Shown one piece after another: positions 1 to 9,060 of a stretch of 64,000 bases of DNA. This stretch comes from Allobosea sp. BK604 (GTDB taxonomy: Bacteria > Pseudomonadota > Alphaproteobacteria > Rhizobiales > Beijerinckiaceae), in contig NZ_SLZF01000004.1 in assembly GCF_004341515.1 (NCBI RefSeq), forward strand, positions 372,001 to 436,000, given 5' to 3'. The translations under genes and the position numbers were made by a program. The first letter of the stretch is position 1. Each line of letters begins with the position of its first letter. The notes below the pieces were generated by a model. The model ran no database searches. It had not been told where the DNA came from and saw only the letters and a list, made by a program, of their open reading frames with translations.

Positions 1-76
1 GAAAATGCTCTATCTATTTGTTTTGACGCATTTTCTTCACGCGAACCGGCATCCACTTCGCTCGAAAATGCTCTAG
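1..76 (+). repeat. Dispersed intergenic repeat, family A, copy 1 (cut by window edge)
   Basis: This stretch matches, nearly base for base, the right-hand two thirds of the element at 46710-46816. The shared parts include TTTTGACGCATTTTCTTCAC and the right end AAAATGCTCTAG. The left end lies outside the window. It sits downstream of the purU 3' end, in the opposite orientation to that gene. No protein is encoded; the family has terminal inverted repeats and looks MITE- or REP-like. Confidence 0.8.
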
Positions 77-148
77 GCCGCGCACCGCGCCGAGGGTCAT
101 CGGCACGCACTTTGAGCTGTGCGGCTCGGTTTCCACCGAAGCTTCACA

Positions 149-1012
149 TCAATCCGTGAAGACGACGGCCTTCTTGCCGTTGAGCAGCACGCGATCCTCG
201 AGATGGTAACGTACGGCGCGGGCCAGTACGCGCCGCTCGATGTCGCGCCCCTTTCGGACAAGGTCGTCGGGCGTGTCGCGATGGCTGATGCGCTCGACGT
301 CCTGCTCGATGATCGGCCCCTCGTCGAGATCGGAGGTAACGTAGTGCGCGGTCGCGCCGATCAGCTTCACGCCGCGCTCATGCGCCTGGTGATAGGGCTT
401 GGCGCCCTTGAAGCCGGGGAGAAACGAGTGGTGGATGTTGATGCAGCGCCCGACGAGCTTGGCCGAGAGCCCGTCCGAGAGGATCTGCATGTAGCGGGCG
501 AGCACGACGAGATCGCTCTGGGTCTCCTGGATCAGGCGCCAGAGCTCGGTTTCCTGCTCCATCTTGGTCTGCCGGTTGATCGGCATGTGGTGGAAGGGCA
601 GGTCGCCGAGATCGGTCGAGGCGATGTGCTCGCGGGCATGGTTGGAGACGATCCCGGTGATCTCCATCGGCAGTTCGCCGATACGCCAGCGATAGATCAG
701 GTCGGCCAGGCAATGGTCGAATTTCGAGACCAGCAGCAGGATGCGCTTGCGGGCTGTCGCCTCGCGTAGCGAGACCGTCATCGCGAAGCGCGTCGCCAGC
801 TCGTCCACGAGGCCACGGATTTCGCTGGCGCTGCGCGCGCCCTCGAGCCGGTCGAACACGACCCGCATGAAGAAGCGGCCGGTCTCGGTGTCGTCGAATT
901 GCTGGGCGTCGCGGATGTTGCAGCCCGCATCTGCCAGCAAGGTCGAGACGGCGGCGACGATGCCCGGCCGGTCGGGGCAGGACAAGGCGAGGATCATCGG
1001 AGAATCGGGCAT
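149..1012 (-). CDS. purU: Formyltetrahydrofolate deformylase PurU
   Basis: PurU hydrolyses 10-formyl-tetrahydrofolate to tetrahydrofolate and formate in the cytoplasm. The 287-residue protein has an N-terminal ACT-type regulatory domain (about residues 6-85) and a formyltransferase-fold catalytic domain (about 90-285). The expected catalytic set is visible: Asn192 and His194 in NIHHSFLPG and Asp230 in LDEGPI. I chose the ATG at 1012 because the ACT domain starts directly after it (ALSCPDRPG); the reading frame stays open further upstream but that extension has no family resemblance. The gene follows soxG by 86 bases on the same strand and probably ends the sarcosine oxidase operon. There it would release as formate the one-carbon units that SoxA loads onto folate. 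Length is normal for the family. Confidence 0.95.
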   Translation of the reverse strand: MPDSPMILALSCPDRPGIVAAVSTLLADAGCNIRDAQQFDDTETGRFFMRVVFDRLEGARSASEIRGLVDELATRFAMTVSLREATARKRILLLVSKFDHCLADLIYRWRIGELPMEITGIVSNHAREHIASTDLGDLPFHHMPINRQTKMEQETELWRLIQETQSDLVVLARYMQILSDGLSAKLVGRCINIHHSFLPGFKGAKPYHQAHERGVKLIGATAHYVTSDLDEGPIIEQDVERISHRDTPDDLVRKGRDIERRVLARAVRYHLEDRVLLNGKKAVVFTD

Positions 1013-1098
1013 GTGACGGATCGGCCCGCTCGCGCGGGTCCCTGAAAAACGGAAGATCTGGGAAGTCGGCGGAAGGGAGGGCGCGCGGCGCGCTGCCG

Positions 1099-1719
1099 TC
1101 AACCTCGGCCGGTGCTGACCCGGCAGCCGAATTCGGCCGCGGAGGCGGCGAACCAGGACCAGAAGCTTCCCACCATGCTGCGCGCGACCATGATCTCGAA
1201 CACGGAGCCGTCGGGCCCATCAGCGAGCCGCCAGAGATGCACACCGATATGGGCGATGCTTGTCAAGCCGGTGTCGCCGACCGCGAAGGCGGCGGGGTGG
1301 AGATCGAGCATCACGCCCTTGGCCAGCACGTCGCGGACTCGTGGGCCGGATAGCCGCAAGGCTGCACGCGCATCGCTCTGGTCGCTGACCGCGGCTTGAG
1401 CCGATAGCGCCTCCAGGAGGCTGCCAAAGCCTTCGCGCGTGGTGGCCCGCAAAAGCCACTGATCGGGGCCGGACCAGATCACGTCGTGGGACGCGCTCGA
1501 GGCAATCTTCGGCATCGCCGGCAGGGCAATGCCCAGCCGGGCTACTATGGCTTGCGACAAGGCCGCGGCTCCGCCGGGGGCGGCGATCAGCGTCGCCAGT
1601 CCGAAGCCGTCGAGCAGGGTCGCGGTGACGCCGGCCGGTCCGGTCGCGCCAAGCTGCCCGGCTTGCGCGATGCCGGCCCAGGCGCCGCGCGCTGCCCATG
1701 AGCGTGCTGTCTCAGCCAT
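1099..1719 (-). CDS. soxG: Sarcosine oxidase, gamma subunit
   Basis: This is the gamma subunit of heterotetrameric sarcosine oxidase, a small folate-binding-fold subunit packing against the alpha subunit. The 206-residue protein is recognised mainly from its place directly after soxA and from a GcvT/YgfZ-like pattern ([15 protein letters not shown], then a segment around VHLWRLADG). The ATG at 1719 gives an 8-base overlap with the end of soxA, which suggests translational coupling. A longer upstream reading exists but would run well into soxA and looks unlike protein. No catalytic residues are expected in this subunit. Sequence conservation in the family is low, so the context carries much of the call. 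Confidence 0.9.
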   Translation of the reverse strand: MAETARSWAARGAWAGIAQAGQLGATGPAGVTATLLDGFGLATLIAAPGGAAALSQAIVARLGIALPAMPKIASSASHDVIWSGPDQWLLRATTREGFGSLLEALSAQAAVSDQSDARAALRLSGPRVRDVLAKGVMLDLHPAAFAVGDTGLTSIAHIGVHLWRLADGPDGSVFEIMVARSMVGSFWSWFAASAAEFGCRVSTGRG

Positions 1720-4693
1720 GGAGGCGGGCTCCTTCGGGATCGACGAAGACGGGCGAGCAGATCTCGACGACGACGTCGCCGTTGCGCACCGGGTCATAGG
1801 CGCGCACGCGCTCGCCGATGCGGGCGGCGCCGCCCTTGATCAGGCCAAGCCCCATCCAGTGGCTCAGATGCGGGGAATAGGCGACCGAGGTCATGTAGCC
1901 CTCGTCATTCTCCATCACCGCCGCCTTGCCGATGCCGATGAAATGCGCGCCGGCACGCAGGCGTTGGCCAGGGTCGACCGGTTTGAAGCCGACGAAGGAG
2001 GGCCGGTCCTGTTCGACCAGGGCCTGCCGGCCGGCCATCAAGCGGCCGACGAAATCCTTCTTCGCCGACATCATCCTGCCGAGGCCGAGATCGCGCGCCG
2101 TGGTCTGGCCGTTCAGCTCGTTGCCGGCGACATGGCCCTTCTCGATACGCATCACGCCGAGCGCCTCGGTGCCGTAGGGCGTGATGCCGAAGGGGGCGCC
2201 CGCCTGCATCAGCGCCCGCATCATCGCATCGCCATAATCGGCGGGCACCGCCAGCTCATAGGCGAGCTCGCCCGAGAAGGAGATGCGGAAGAGCCGCGCC
2301 GGGATGCCGCCGCCGACCGTGACGGGACGCGCCGCGAGATAGGGGAAGCCCTCGTTGGAGAGGTCGTGCTCGGGATCGACGACACCGCGCAGGGTCTCGC
2401 GCGCCTTCGGCCCGGCGATGGCGACCTGGGCCCATTGCTCGGAAACCGAGACCATGCGGATGTCGAGCTCCGGCCACAGCACCTGATGGCAGAATTCGAG
2501 ATGCTGCATCACCTTCCCGGCATTGGCCGTGGTGGTCGTCATGAGAAAGTGGCTGTCGCCGAGGCGCGAGGTCGTGCCGTCATCCATGACGAAGCCGTCC
2601 TCGCGCAGCATCAGCCCGTAGCGGGCCTTGCCGACCGGCAGCGCCTTCCAGCCGTTGATGTAGACCCGCTCCAGAAACTCGGCGGCGTCCGCGCCCTGGA
2701 TGTCGATCTTGCCGAGCGTCGAGACGTCGCAGATCCCGACGCCGGCGCGCACCGCCTTGACCTCGCGGTTTACCGTCGTCAGCCAGTCGCTTTCGCCGGG
2801 GCGCGGATAGTACTGCGCCCGCAGCCATTGCCCGGCCTCGACGAAGACGGCCCCCTGCTCCTTCGACCAGTCATGCGTCGGCGCGAGCCGCACCGGCCTG
2901 AAGTCCTTGCCGCGATGGTGGCCGGCGAGCGCGCCGATCGCGACCGGCGTATAGGGCGGGCGGAAGGTGGTGGTGCCGGTCTGCGGGATCGTCCGGCCGG
3001 TCTGCTCGGCCATGATCGCGAGGCCGGCGAGGTTCGAGGTCTTGCCCTGGTCGGTCGCCATGCCAAGCGTGGTGTAGCGCTTGAGATGCTCCACCGGCCG
3101 GAAGCCCTCGCGGGCGGCGAGCTCGACATCCTTGTCGGTGACGTCGTTCTGGTAGTCGACGAAGGCCTTTCCCTTGCCGCCGGTCACCCGCCAGACTGGT
3201 GAAAGCCCGTTCGTTTCGGGATCGGTCACCGGGACCGCCTCGGCCGGCTTGGCGGCAACGCCCACCTCGGCGGCTGCCTCGCTCCCCAGCCTCGCGCCAT
3301 CCTCAAGCGCCTGCGCCAGCGTGAAGCGTCCGGCGGCGCTGCCGGCGACCGCAAGTCCGGCAGGCACGGTGCCGGGCACAAAGCATTGCAGGTCTTCGTC
3401 CCAGGCCGGCTTGCCGTTCTGGTGCGAGGTCAGGTGCAGCGTCGGGTTCCAGCCATTGGAGACGGCGAGCAGATCGCAGGAAAGCTCGCTCACAGCGCCC
3501 GAGGCATCGCGGATCGTGACGCCGCCGAGCTGCCGCCCACCGCGCGCGCCCAGCACAGCGCCGCCGGCGAAGAGCCGCGCGCCGAGCTTGTCGGCGAGCG
3601 CCTTGCGCGCCGGATCGGCGGAGCGAGAATCGATGATCGCGGCGACCTTGCCACCGACGGCCGCGATGTCGCGGGCTGTCGTCCAGCCATCGTCGCCGGC
3701 TGTGAAGAGCACGGTTTCGCGGCCGGGCAGCACGCCATGGCGATTGACATAGGCGCGCACAGCGCCGGCCAGCATGACGCCCGGCCGGTCATTGCCCGCA
3801 AAGACGATCGGGCGCTCGAGTGCGCCGGCGGCGAGGATCGCGCGCCTGGCATGGATGCGCCAGCTGCGCTGGCGCGGTAGATGCGCCGGCGGCTGCGGCA
3901 GATGGTCGGCGACCCGCTCGACGGCGCCGTAAATGCCGTGATCGTAGAGGCCGAACACGGTGGTGCGCGGCATGATCCGCACCTCCGGCAGGCTTTCGAG
4001 CTCGGCCAGCGTCGCAGCAAGCCATTCGGTGGCCGGCTTGCCGCCGATCTCGCGCTTATCGGCCAAGAGCCGTCCGCCGAGCCGGAAATCCTCGTCGCAG
4101 AGGATGACGCGGGCGCCGCTGCGCCCGGCCGCCAACGCGGCCGCAAGGCCGGCCGGCCCGCCGCCGATCACCAGCAGGTCACAGAAGGCGAAGGCCTTCT
4201 CGTAATGGTCGGGATCCTCAGTGCCGGCGGCGCGGCCGAGGCCGGCGGCGCGCCGGATCAGCGGCTCGTAGAGCTTCTCCCAGAAGGAGGCCGGCCACAT
4301 GAAGGTCTTGTAGTAGAAGCCGGCGACGAGGGCCGGCGAGACCAGTCCGTTGATCGAGAGCAGGTCGAAGGCGAGCGAGGGCCAGCGGTTCTGGCTCGCG
4401 GCGTCCAGGCCGGCGAACAATTCGACCACCGTCGCGCGGGTGTTGGGCTCCCGGCGCGCGCCGGAGCGCAGTTCGACCAGCGCGTTCGGCTCCTCCGGCC
4501 CGGCCGAGAGAATGCCGCGCGGGCGATGATATTTGAAGGAGCGACCGACCAGGCGCACGCCATTGGCGAGCAGAGCCGATGCCAGCGTATCGCCGGCATA
4601 GCCGCGATAGGAGGTGCCGTCGAAGCTGAAATCCAGGGCCCGGCCGCGATCGATCAGGCCGCCGGCGGCGAGACGGAAAGGCTGGGTACTCAT
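1712..4693 (-). CDS. soxA: Sarcosine oxidase, alpha subunit
   Basis: SoxA is the large subunit of the enzyme that oxidises sarcosine to glycine. It takes reducing equivalents from the flavin and passes the methyl carbon to tetrahydrofolate as 5,10-methylene-THF. In its 993 residues I see an N-terminal ferredoxin-like fold without cluster cysteines (about 20-95), an NAD/FAD dinucleotide fold with GGGPAG at 177-182, and a C-terminal aminomethyltransferase (GcvT)-like folate domain from about residue 600 to the end. That is the complete family layout at normal length. The start overlaps the soxD stop by 4 bases (ATGA). It is the third gene of the minus-strand soxBDAG-purU operon. Confidence 0.97.
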   Translation of the reverse strand: MSTQPFRLAAGGLIDRGRALDFSFDGTSYRGYAGDTLASALLANGVRLVGRSFKYHRPRGILSAGPEEPNALVELRSGARREPNTRATVVELFAGLDAASQNRWPSLAFDLLSINGLVSPALVAGFYYKTFMWPASFWEKLYEPLIRRAAGLGRAAGTEDPDHYEKAFAFCDLLVIGGGPAGLAAALAAGRSGARVILCDEDFRLGGRLLADKREIGGKPATEWLAATLAELESLPEVRIMPRTTVFGLYDHGIYGAVERVADHLPQPPAHLPRQRSWRIHARRAILAAGALERPIVFAGNDRPGVMLAGAVRAYVNRHGVLPGRETVLFTAGDDGWTTARDIAAVGGKVAAIIDSRSADPARKALADKLGARLFAGGAVLGARGGRQLGGVTIRDASGAVSELSCDLLAVSNGWNPTLHLTSHQNGKPAWDEDLQCFVPGTVPAGLAVAGSAAGRFTLAQALEDGARLGSEAAAEVGVAAKPAEAVPVTDPETNGLSPVWRVTGGKGKAFVDYQNDVTDKDVELAAREGFRPVEHLKRYTTLGMATDQGKTSNLAGLAIMAEQTGRTIPQTGTTTFRPPYTPVAIGALAGHHRGKDFRPVRLAPTHDWSKEQGAVFVEAGQWLRAQYYPRPGESDWLTTVNREVKAVRAGVGICDVSTLGKIDIQGADAAEFLERVYINGWKALPVGKARYGLMLREDGFVMDDGTTSRLGDSHFLMTTTTANAGKVMQHLEFCHQVLWPELDIRMVSVSEQWAQVAIAGPKARETLRGVVDPEHDLSNEGFPYLAARPVTVGGGIPARLFRISFSGELAYELAVPADYGDAMMRALMQAGAPFGITPYGTEALGVMRIEKGHVAGNELNGQTTARDLGLGRMMSAKKDFVGRLMAGRQALVEQDRPSFVGFKPVDPGQRLRAGAHFIGIGKAAVMENDEGYMTSVAYSPHLSHWMGLGLIKGGAARIGERVRAYDPVRNGDVVVEICSPVFVDPEGARLHG

Positions 4694-4965
4694 GCCGTCG
4701 CTCCCGCCTTGCGCACCTTCGCAACCTCGACCGCTGTGATCTCATGGCTGCGGGTATCCCGGGTCACCACCAGCCAGGCATGGCAGCCGGCAGCGTGATA
4801 CCAGAGCTCGCGATGGACGCCGGCCGGGTTGTCGCGCTGGTAGACATAAGTCGCCATCGCGGCCTCGCTCGCCGCCATGCCTTCGGGGCGCTGCAGATCG
4901 GCTGCGCCGAGATAGCTGAATTCCTGGGCGTCGCGCGCGCCGCAATGGGGACAGGTGATGCGCAT
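4690..4965 (-). CDS. soxD: Sarcosine oxidase, delta subunit
   Basis: SoxD is the small zinc-binding subunit of heterotetrameric sarcosine oxidase. The 91-residue protein begins MRITCPHCG and carries the expected metal ligands Cys5 and Cys8 with a later His57/Cys61/His62 group in WYHAAGCHAW. Its role is structural, holding the alpha/beta assembly. It starts 21 bases after the soxB stop and overlaps soxA by 4 bases, so the operon order is B-D-A-G as in other bacteria. Confidence 0.96.
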   Translation of the reverse strand: MRITCPHCGARDAQEFSYLGAADLQRPEGMAASEAAMATYVYQRDNPAGVHRELWYHAAGCHAWLVVTRDTRSHEITAVEVAKVRKAGATA

Positions 4966-4986
4966 GGGATCCTCGGCAGCGCGCGG

Positions 4987-6237
4987 TCAGTGCAGGTTCG
5001 GCTGGGCGCCTGCGCCCTTTTCGTCGATAACCCGCCCTGTGGCGAAGCGATCGAGCCGATAGGCGGTGGCGACCGGATGCGGCTGGCCCGTCGCGATCAG
5101 ATGGGCGAAGCAGAAGCCCGAGGCAGGGGTGGCCTTGAATCCGCCATAGCACCAGCCGGCGTTGAGATAGAGCCCGTCGACCGGCGTCGTGTCGATGATC
5201 GGCGAGCCGTCCATCGACATGTCCATCACGCCGCCCCAATGGCGCAGCATGCGCACCCGGCCGAGGCCGGGCCAGAGCGCCATCGCCGATTCCATCACGT
5301 CCTCGATCACCGGCAGGTTGCCGCGCTGGGCGTAGGAATTGTAGCCGTCAATGTCGCCGCCGAAGACGAGCCCGCCCTTGTCGGACTGGCTGATGTAGAA
5401 ATGGCCGGCGCCGAAGGTGACGACGCAGTCGATCAGCGGCTTCAGCCCCTCCGAGACGAAGGCCTGCAGGACATGGGTCTCGATCGGCAGGCGCATCCCG
5501 GCCATCTCCGCGACGCGCGAGGAGTTGCCGGCGACCGCCATGGCGATCTTCTTCGCCCGGATCGGCCCGCGCGACGTCTCGACGCCGATCGCCCGACCGC
5601 CTGACATGGTGATGCCGGTGACCTCGCAATTCTGGATCATGTCGACGCCGCGGCTGTCGGCGGCGCGCGCGAAGCCCCAGGCGACGGCGTCGTGCCGGGC
5701 CGAGCCACCGCGACGCTGCAGCAACCCGCCCTGGATCGGAAAGCGGGCATTGTCGAAATCGAGATAGGGCAGCATCGTCCTGACCTGCTCGGTGTCGAGC
5801 AATTCCGAATCGACCCCGGCGAGCCGCATCGCATTGCCGCGCCTCGCAAAGGCGTCGCGCTGCGCGTCGGAATGGTAGAGGTTCAGCACGCCGCGCTGGC
5901 TGACCATGGCGTTGTAGTTCAGGTCCTGCTCCAGTCCCTCCCAGAGCTTCATCGAGAGCTCGTAGAACGGGGTATTGCCCGGCAGCAGGTAGTTCGAGCG
6001 GATGATCGTGGTGTTGCGCCCGACATTGCCGGAGCCGAGATAGCCCTTCTCGAGCACCGCGACATTGGTGATGCCGTGCCGGCTGGCGAGGTAATGCGCC
6101 GTCGCCAGGCCATGGCCGCCGCCACCGATGATGATGACGTCGTATTCGGGCTTCGGCGCGGGATCGCGCCAGGCTGGGGTCCAGCCCTTATGGCCCTGAA
6201 GGGTCTGCGACAGCAGCGAGAAGATGGAATAGCGCAT
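4987..6237 (-). CDS. soxB: Sarcosine oxidase, beta subunit
   Basis: SoxB is the flavoprotein subunit where sarcosine is oxidised. The 416-residue protein starts MRYSIFSLL, the usual N-terminus of the family, followed by the FAD-binding motif IIIGGGGHGLATA (about 35-47). The histidine in SARHDAVAW (about residue 182) corresponds to the covalent FMN attachment site known in the family. I chose the ATG at 6237; in-frame ATGs at 6261 and 6279 would only add residues with no family match. It is the first gene of the soxBDAG-purU operon and is divergent from a GlxA/AraC regulator whose start is only 54 bases away. Confidence 0.96.
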   Translation of the reverse strand: MRYSIFSLLSQTLQGHKGWTPAWRDPAPKPEYDVIIIGGGGHGLATAHYLASRHGITNVAVLEKGYLGSGNVGRNTTIIRSNYLLPGNTPFYELSMKLWEGLEQDLNYNAMVSQRGVLNLYHSDAQRDAFARRGNAMRLAGVDSELLDTEQVRTMLPYLDFDNARFPIQGGLLQRRGGSARHDAVAWGFARAADSRGVDMIQNCEVTGITMSGGRAIGVETSRGPIRAKKIAMAVAGNSSRVAEMAGMRLPIETHVLQAFVSEGLKPLIDCVVTFGAGHFYISQSDKGGLVFGGDIDGYNSYAQRGNLPVIEDVMESAMALWPGLGRVRMLRHWGGVMDMSMDGSPIIDTTPVDGLYLNAGWCYGGFKATPASGFCFAHLIATGQPHPVATAYRLDRFATGRVIDEKGAGAQPNLH

Positions 6238-6273
6238 CGATGGGTCCGGCGGTCTTGTCATCACGAGATTGAC

Positions 6274-6293
6274 CGACATAGGCTCGCCGACAT
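6274..6293 (-). promoter_or_regulatory. Paired ATGTCGG half-sites between soxB and the divergent regulator
   Basis: On the minus strand ATGTCGG occurs twice, 14 bases apart, in the 54-base gap between the two divergent genes. The second copy overlaps the regulator's start codon. The same core occurs before the FAD oxidoreductase, gbcA and osmoprotectant-transport genes. Spacing differs from those sites, so this is the weakest member of the set. Confidence 0.35.
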
Positions 6294-7293
6294 GCTCGAT
6301 AGCGACACGCGATTGCCTGATAGCGACGACAGCGCGCCGACCCATGTCGGCTTCCTGCTGATCCCCGACTTCGCGCTGCTGCCTTATGCCTCGGCGATCG
6401 AGCCGCTGCGCGCCGCCAACCGGCTCTCGGGCCGGGCGCTCTATCGCTGGAGCCATGTCTCGATCGACGGCGCCGCCGCGCCGGCCTCGAACGGCGTCGC
6501 CATTGCAGCCGATGCCAGCGTCGGCGCCGAGCTGCGGCTCGATTATCTCTTCGTCTGCGCCGGCGGCAATCCGGCGCTGTTCCATCACCAGCCGACCTTC
6601 GCCTGGTTGCGCCAGCTGGCGCGGCGCGGCGTCAGGATCGGCGGCGTCTCCGGCGGGCCCTATCTGCTGGCGCGCGCCAACCTGCTGTCCGGCTACCGGT
6701 TCACCCTCCATTGGGAGCACGCACCGGCTTTCCTGGAGGAATATCCCGACCTCGATCTGCGCCGTTCGCTCTACGAGATCGATCGCGACCGGCTGACCTG
6801 CAGCGGCGGCACCGCGCCGCTCGACATGCTGCACGGGGTTATCGCCCGCGAGCACGGCAGCGAACTCGCGCTCGCGGTCAGCGAATGGTTCCTGCAGACC
6901 CATGTCCGCGAAGGGGCGGGGCCGCAGCGCATGCCGCTGCGCGAGCGGCTCGGCATCGCCCATGCGCCCTTGCTGCGCGTGATCGCCCGCATGGAGCAAA
7001 CCATCGAGACGCCCGAGCCGCGCGAGGAGCTCGCCCGCCTCGCCAATGTCTCGCTGCGCCAACTCGAACGCCTGTTCCGCCAGCATCTCGGCCGTTCGCT
7101 CGGCGAGCACTATCTCGCCTTGCGCCTCGACCGCGCCCGCGACCTGCTGCGCCAGACCAGCCTCTCGATCCTGGAGACAGCACTCGCCTGCGGCTTCGCC
7201 AGCGCCAGCCATTTCTCGCGCAGCTATCGCGAGCGCTTCGGCCATCCACCGCGGGCCGAGCGGCTACAGGAAGCCCGCCCGGCTCGCCGCTGA
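6292..7293 (+). CDS. GlxA-family AraC-type transcriptional regulator (sox-linked)
   Basis: This 333-residue DNA-binding regulator combines an N-terminal DJ-1/PfpI amidase-like domain (about 15-190, beginning HVGFLLIPDFALLPYASAIEPL) with a C-terminal AraC double helix-turn-helix (about 225-325, containing LARLANVSLRQLERLFRQHLG). That architecture is the one of GbdR, the glycine-betaine/dimethylglycine-responsive activator of Pseudomonas. The position opposite soxB makes control of the sox operon likely, but the inducer cannot be read from sequence. A second member of the family lies at 16120-17112. The ATG at 6292 matches the beginning of the homologous domain. Confidence 0.88.
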   Translation: MLDSDTRLPDSDDSAPTHVGFLLIPDFALLPYASAIEPLRAANRLSGRALYRWSHVSIDGAAAPASNGVAIAADASVGAELRLDYLFVCAGGNPALFHHQPTFAWLRQLARRGVRIGGVSGGPYLLARANLLSGYRFTLHWEHAPAFLEEYPDLDLRRSLYEIDRDRLTCSGGTAPLDMLHGVIAREHGSELALAVSEWFLQTHVREGAGPQRMPLRERLGIAHAPLLRVIARMEQTIETPEPREELARLANVSLRQLERLFRQHLGRSLGEHYLALRLDRARDLLRQTSLSILETALACGFASASHFSRSYRERFGHPPRAERLQEARPARR

Positions 7294-7382
7294 GAGTCAA
7301 GAAAGCGTCGCATCCAGTCAAATCTGTGCGCCGATCCACCCGAAGCTAGGGCTTCAAATAAAACTAAAGGGGATCGTGACCG

Positions 7383-8204
7383 ATGAAACGACTGACCGCC
7401 CTGGCGTTCGCACTCGCCGCAACGCTCGCCGCCGTGCCGGCCTTCGCGCAGGACACGCTCGCAAAGATCAAGGAAAAGGGCGTCCTCACCGTCGGCGTCA
7501 AGAACGACTACAAGCCCTGGGGCTTCCTCGATCCGTCGGGCAAGATCGTCGGCCTCGAGATCGATCTCGCCCAGGAGGTCGCGGACAAGATCGGCGTCAA
7601 GCTCGAAATGGTGCCGGTGATCGCCGCCAACCGCATCGAGTTCCTGCGCCAGGGCCGCATCGACATGATCCTGGCGACGCTCGGCGACACGCAGGACCGG
7701 CGCAAGCAGATCGGCATGATCGAGCCCAATTATTATGCGGGCGCCACCAATGTGCTCGCGCCCAAGAGCGCCGGCTTGAAGAAGTGGGAAGACCTGAAGG
7801 GCCGCAAGGTCTGCGCGGTGCAGGGCGCCTATTACAACCGCCGCGTCTCGCAGATCTATGCGCCTGAGATGGTGGTCTTCCCCTCGGTGCCGGACGGGTT
7901 GAACGCGCTGCTGGGCAATAACTGCGTCGCCTTCCTGTTCGACGATACGCTGATCGTCTCGACCCTGTCGGGCGGCGACCCGAAATGGGCGAATTACGAG
8001 ATGCCGCTGACCTCCGAGGACCCGCAGCTCTGGGCGATCGGCGTGCGGCTCGACGATCTCGACGGCCCCTTCGGCAAGTTGGTCAAGGAGATGTCGGTCG
8101 ACTGGCACAAGAGCGGCAAGCTGCTCGCGCTCGAGACCAAATGGGGCATCAAGCAGAGTCCCTATCTGATCGAGACCAACAAGAAGTTGAAGGCCGGCTC
8201 GTAG
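7383..8204 (+). CDS. Polar amino-acid ABC transporter, periplasmic binding protein
   Basis: This is a family 3 solute-binding protein that captures a polar amino acid or related compound in the periplasm and delivers it to the permeases encoded downstream. The 273-residue protein has a signal peptide with cleavage expected after AFA in VPAFAQDTLA (about residue 22). The mature domain starts in the standard way, KGVLTVGVKNDYKPWGF. The sequence AAAGGGGATCGTGACCG before the ATG gives a ribosome site. The ligand is unknown; the neighbouring opine-oxidase-like genes suggest an N-substituted amino acid. An 81-base imperfect palindrome follows the gene and may stabilise this part of the message. Confidence 0.9.
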   Translation: MKRLTALAFALAATLAAVPAFAQDTLAKIKEKGVLTVGVKNDYKPWGFLDPSGKIVGLEIDLAQEVADKIGVKLEMVPVIAANRIEFLRQGRIDMILATLGDTQDRRKQIGMIEPNYYAGATNVLAPKSAGLKKWEDLKGRKVCAVQGAYYNRRVSQIYAPEMVVFPSVPDGLNALLGNNCVAFLFDDTLIVSTLSGGDPKWANYEMPLTSEDPQLWAIGVRLDDLDGPFGKLVKEMSVDWHKSGKLLALETKWGIKQSPYLIETNKKLKAGS

Positions 8205-8212
8205 CTGCGGCG

Positions 8213-8293
8213 CGTCATTCTCGCTTGGCCCGGGAATCTCATGACCAGAGGGTTCTGGTTTCAGAGATGCTCGGGTCAAGCGCGGCCATGACG
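8213..8293. repeat. Long imperfect palindrome between binding-protein and permease genes
   Basis: Arms of about 29 bases face each other (CGTCAT...ATCTC and GAGAT...ATGACG), matching at most positions, so the RNA would fold into a long hairpin. No T-run follows, so it is not a plain terminator. Elements between a binding-protein gene and its permease genes commonly protect the 5' message from 3' exonucleases; that role is inferred here. Related CCCGGGAAT-type palindromes occur at 54.6-54.7 kb. Confidence 0.7.
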
Positions 8294-8319
8294 CACCGCG
8301 TCATCCCGAGATTTCGGAC

Positions 8320-9060
8320 ATGATCGCCGCCTTTTTCGAGCGCCTGAACGATGTTTACGGCCTCAATTTCTCGATCTTCTACGACGCCTTCGACCGCTCG
8401 CGCTTCCTGACCGGGCTGTGGACGACGACCTATATCTGTATCGTCTCGATCCTGGCCTCGCTCGCGATCGGGCTGCTCGGCGTCTGGGTCGCCGGCAGCA
8501 ATTCGCGGCTCGGCCGGCTCGCGGTGCGGGCTTACGTCCAGTTCTTCCGCAACACGCCGCCTTTGGTGCAGCTCTCCTTCTTCTACTTTGCCGTCGGCGG
8601 CCTGCTGCCGACCGTCTCGGACGGTTTCGGCGGGCAGTCGCCGCTGGTCAGCGGCACGGGTTGGGCGATCATCGCCTTCTCGCTCTTCGCCGGCGCCTTC
8701 AATGTCGAGATCTTCCGCGCCGGCATCGAGGCGGTGCCGGAAACGATGGTCGAGGCGGCGGAATCGCTCGGCTACACCCGCTTCCAGCTCTGGAGGCAGA
8801 TCGTGCTGCCGCTCGCCTTCCGCATCTGCCTGCCGGCGCTCAACAACAACCTCGTCAACCTGGTGAAGACCACGACGCTCGCCTACGCCATCGGCGTCCC
8901 CGAACTGCTCTACGCGGCGTCGCAAATCTGGTCCGAGATGTTCAACGTGCGCGAGATGATGAACGTGCTGCTCGTCGTCTATGTGCTGCTCGTCGCGGTG
9001 CTGGTCTGGGTAATGCATCGCTGGGAGCGGGCCATGCGCATTCCCGGTTACATGCCATGA
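8320..9060 (+). CDS. Polar amino-acid ABC transporter, permease 1
   Basis: This 246-residue inner-membrane permease is of the HisM/HisQ type. It has hydrophobic segments around residues 27-55 and 175-240 and the amino-acid-permease pattern FFRNTPPLVQLSFFYF. The cytoplasmic coupling loop reads EAAESLGYTRFQLWRQIVLP (about 146-165). It forms a channel with the next permease. Its stop overlaps the next start in an ATGA sequence, so the two are translationally coupled. Confidence 0.93.
   Translation: MIAAFFERLNDVYGLNFSIFYDAFDRSRFLTGLWTTTYICIVSILASLAIGLLGVWVAGSNSRLGRLAVRAYVQFFRNTPPLVQLSFFYFAVGGLLPTVSDGFGGQSPLVSGTGWAIIAFSLFAGAFNVEIFRAGIEAVPETMVEAAESLGYTRFQLWRQIVLPLAFRICLPALNNNLVNLVKTTTLAYAIGVPELLYAASQIWSEMFNVREMMNVLLVVYVLLVAVLVWVMHRWERAMRIPGYMP

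Noticed and set aside
4690..7245. 752-codon version of soxB with a long N-terminal extension
   Set aside because: The first ~335 codons run antisense through the divergent regulator; the real family N-terminus is at 6237.
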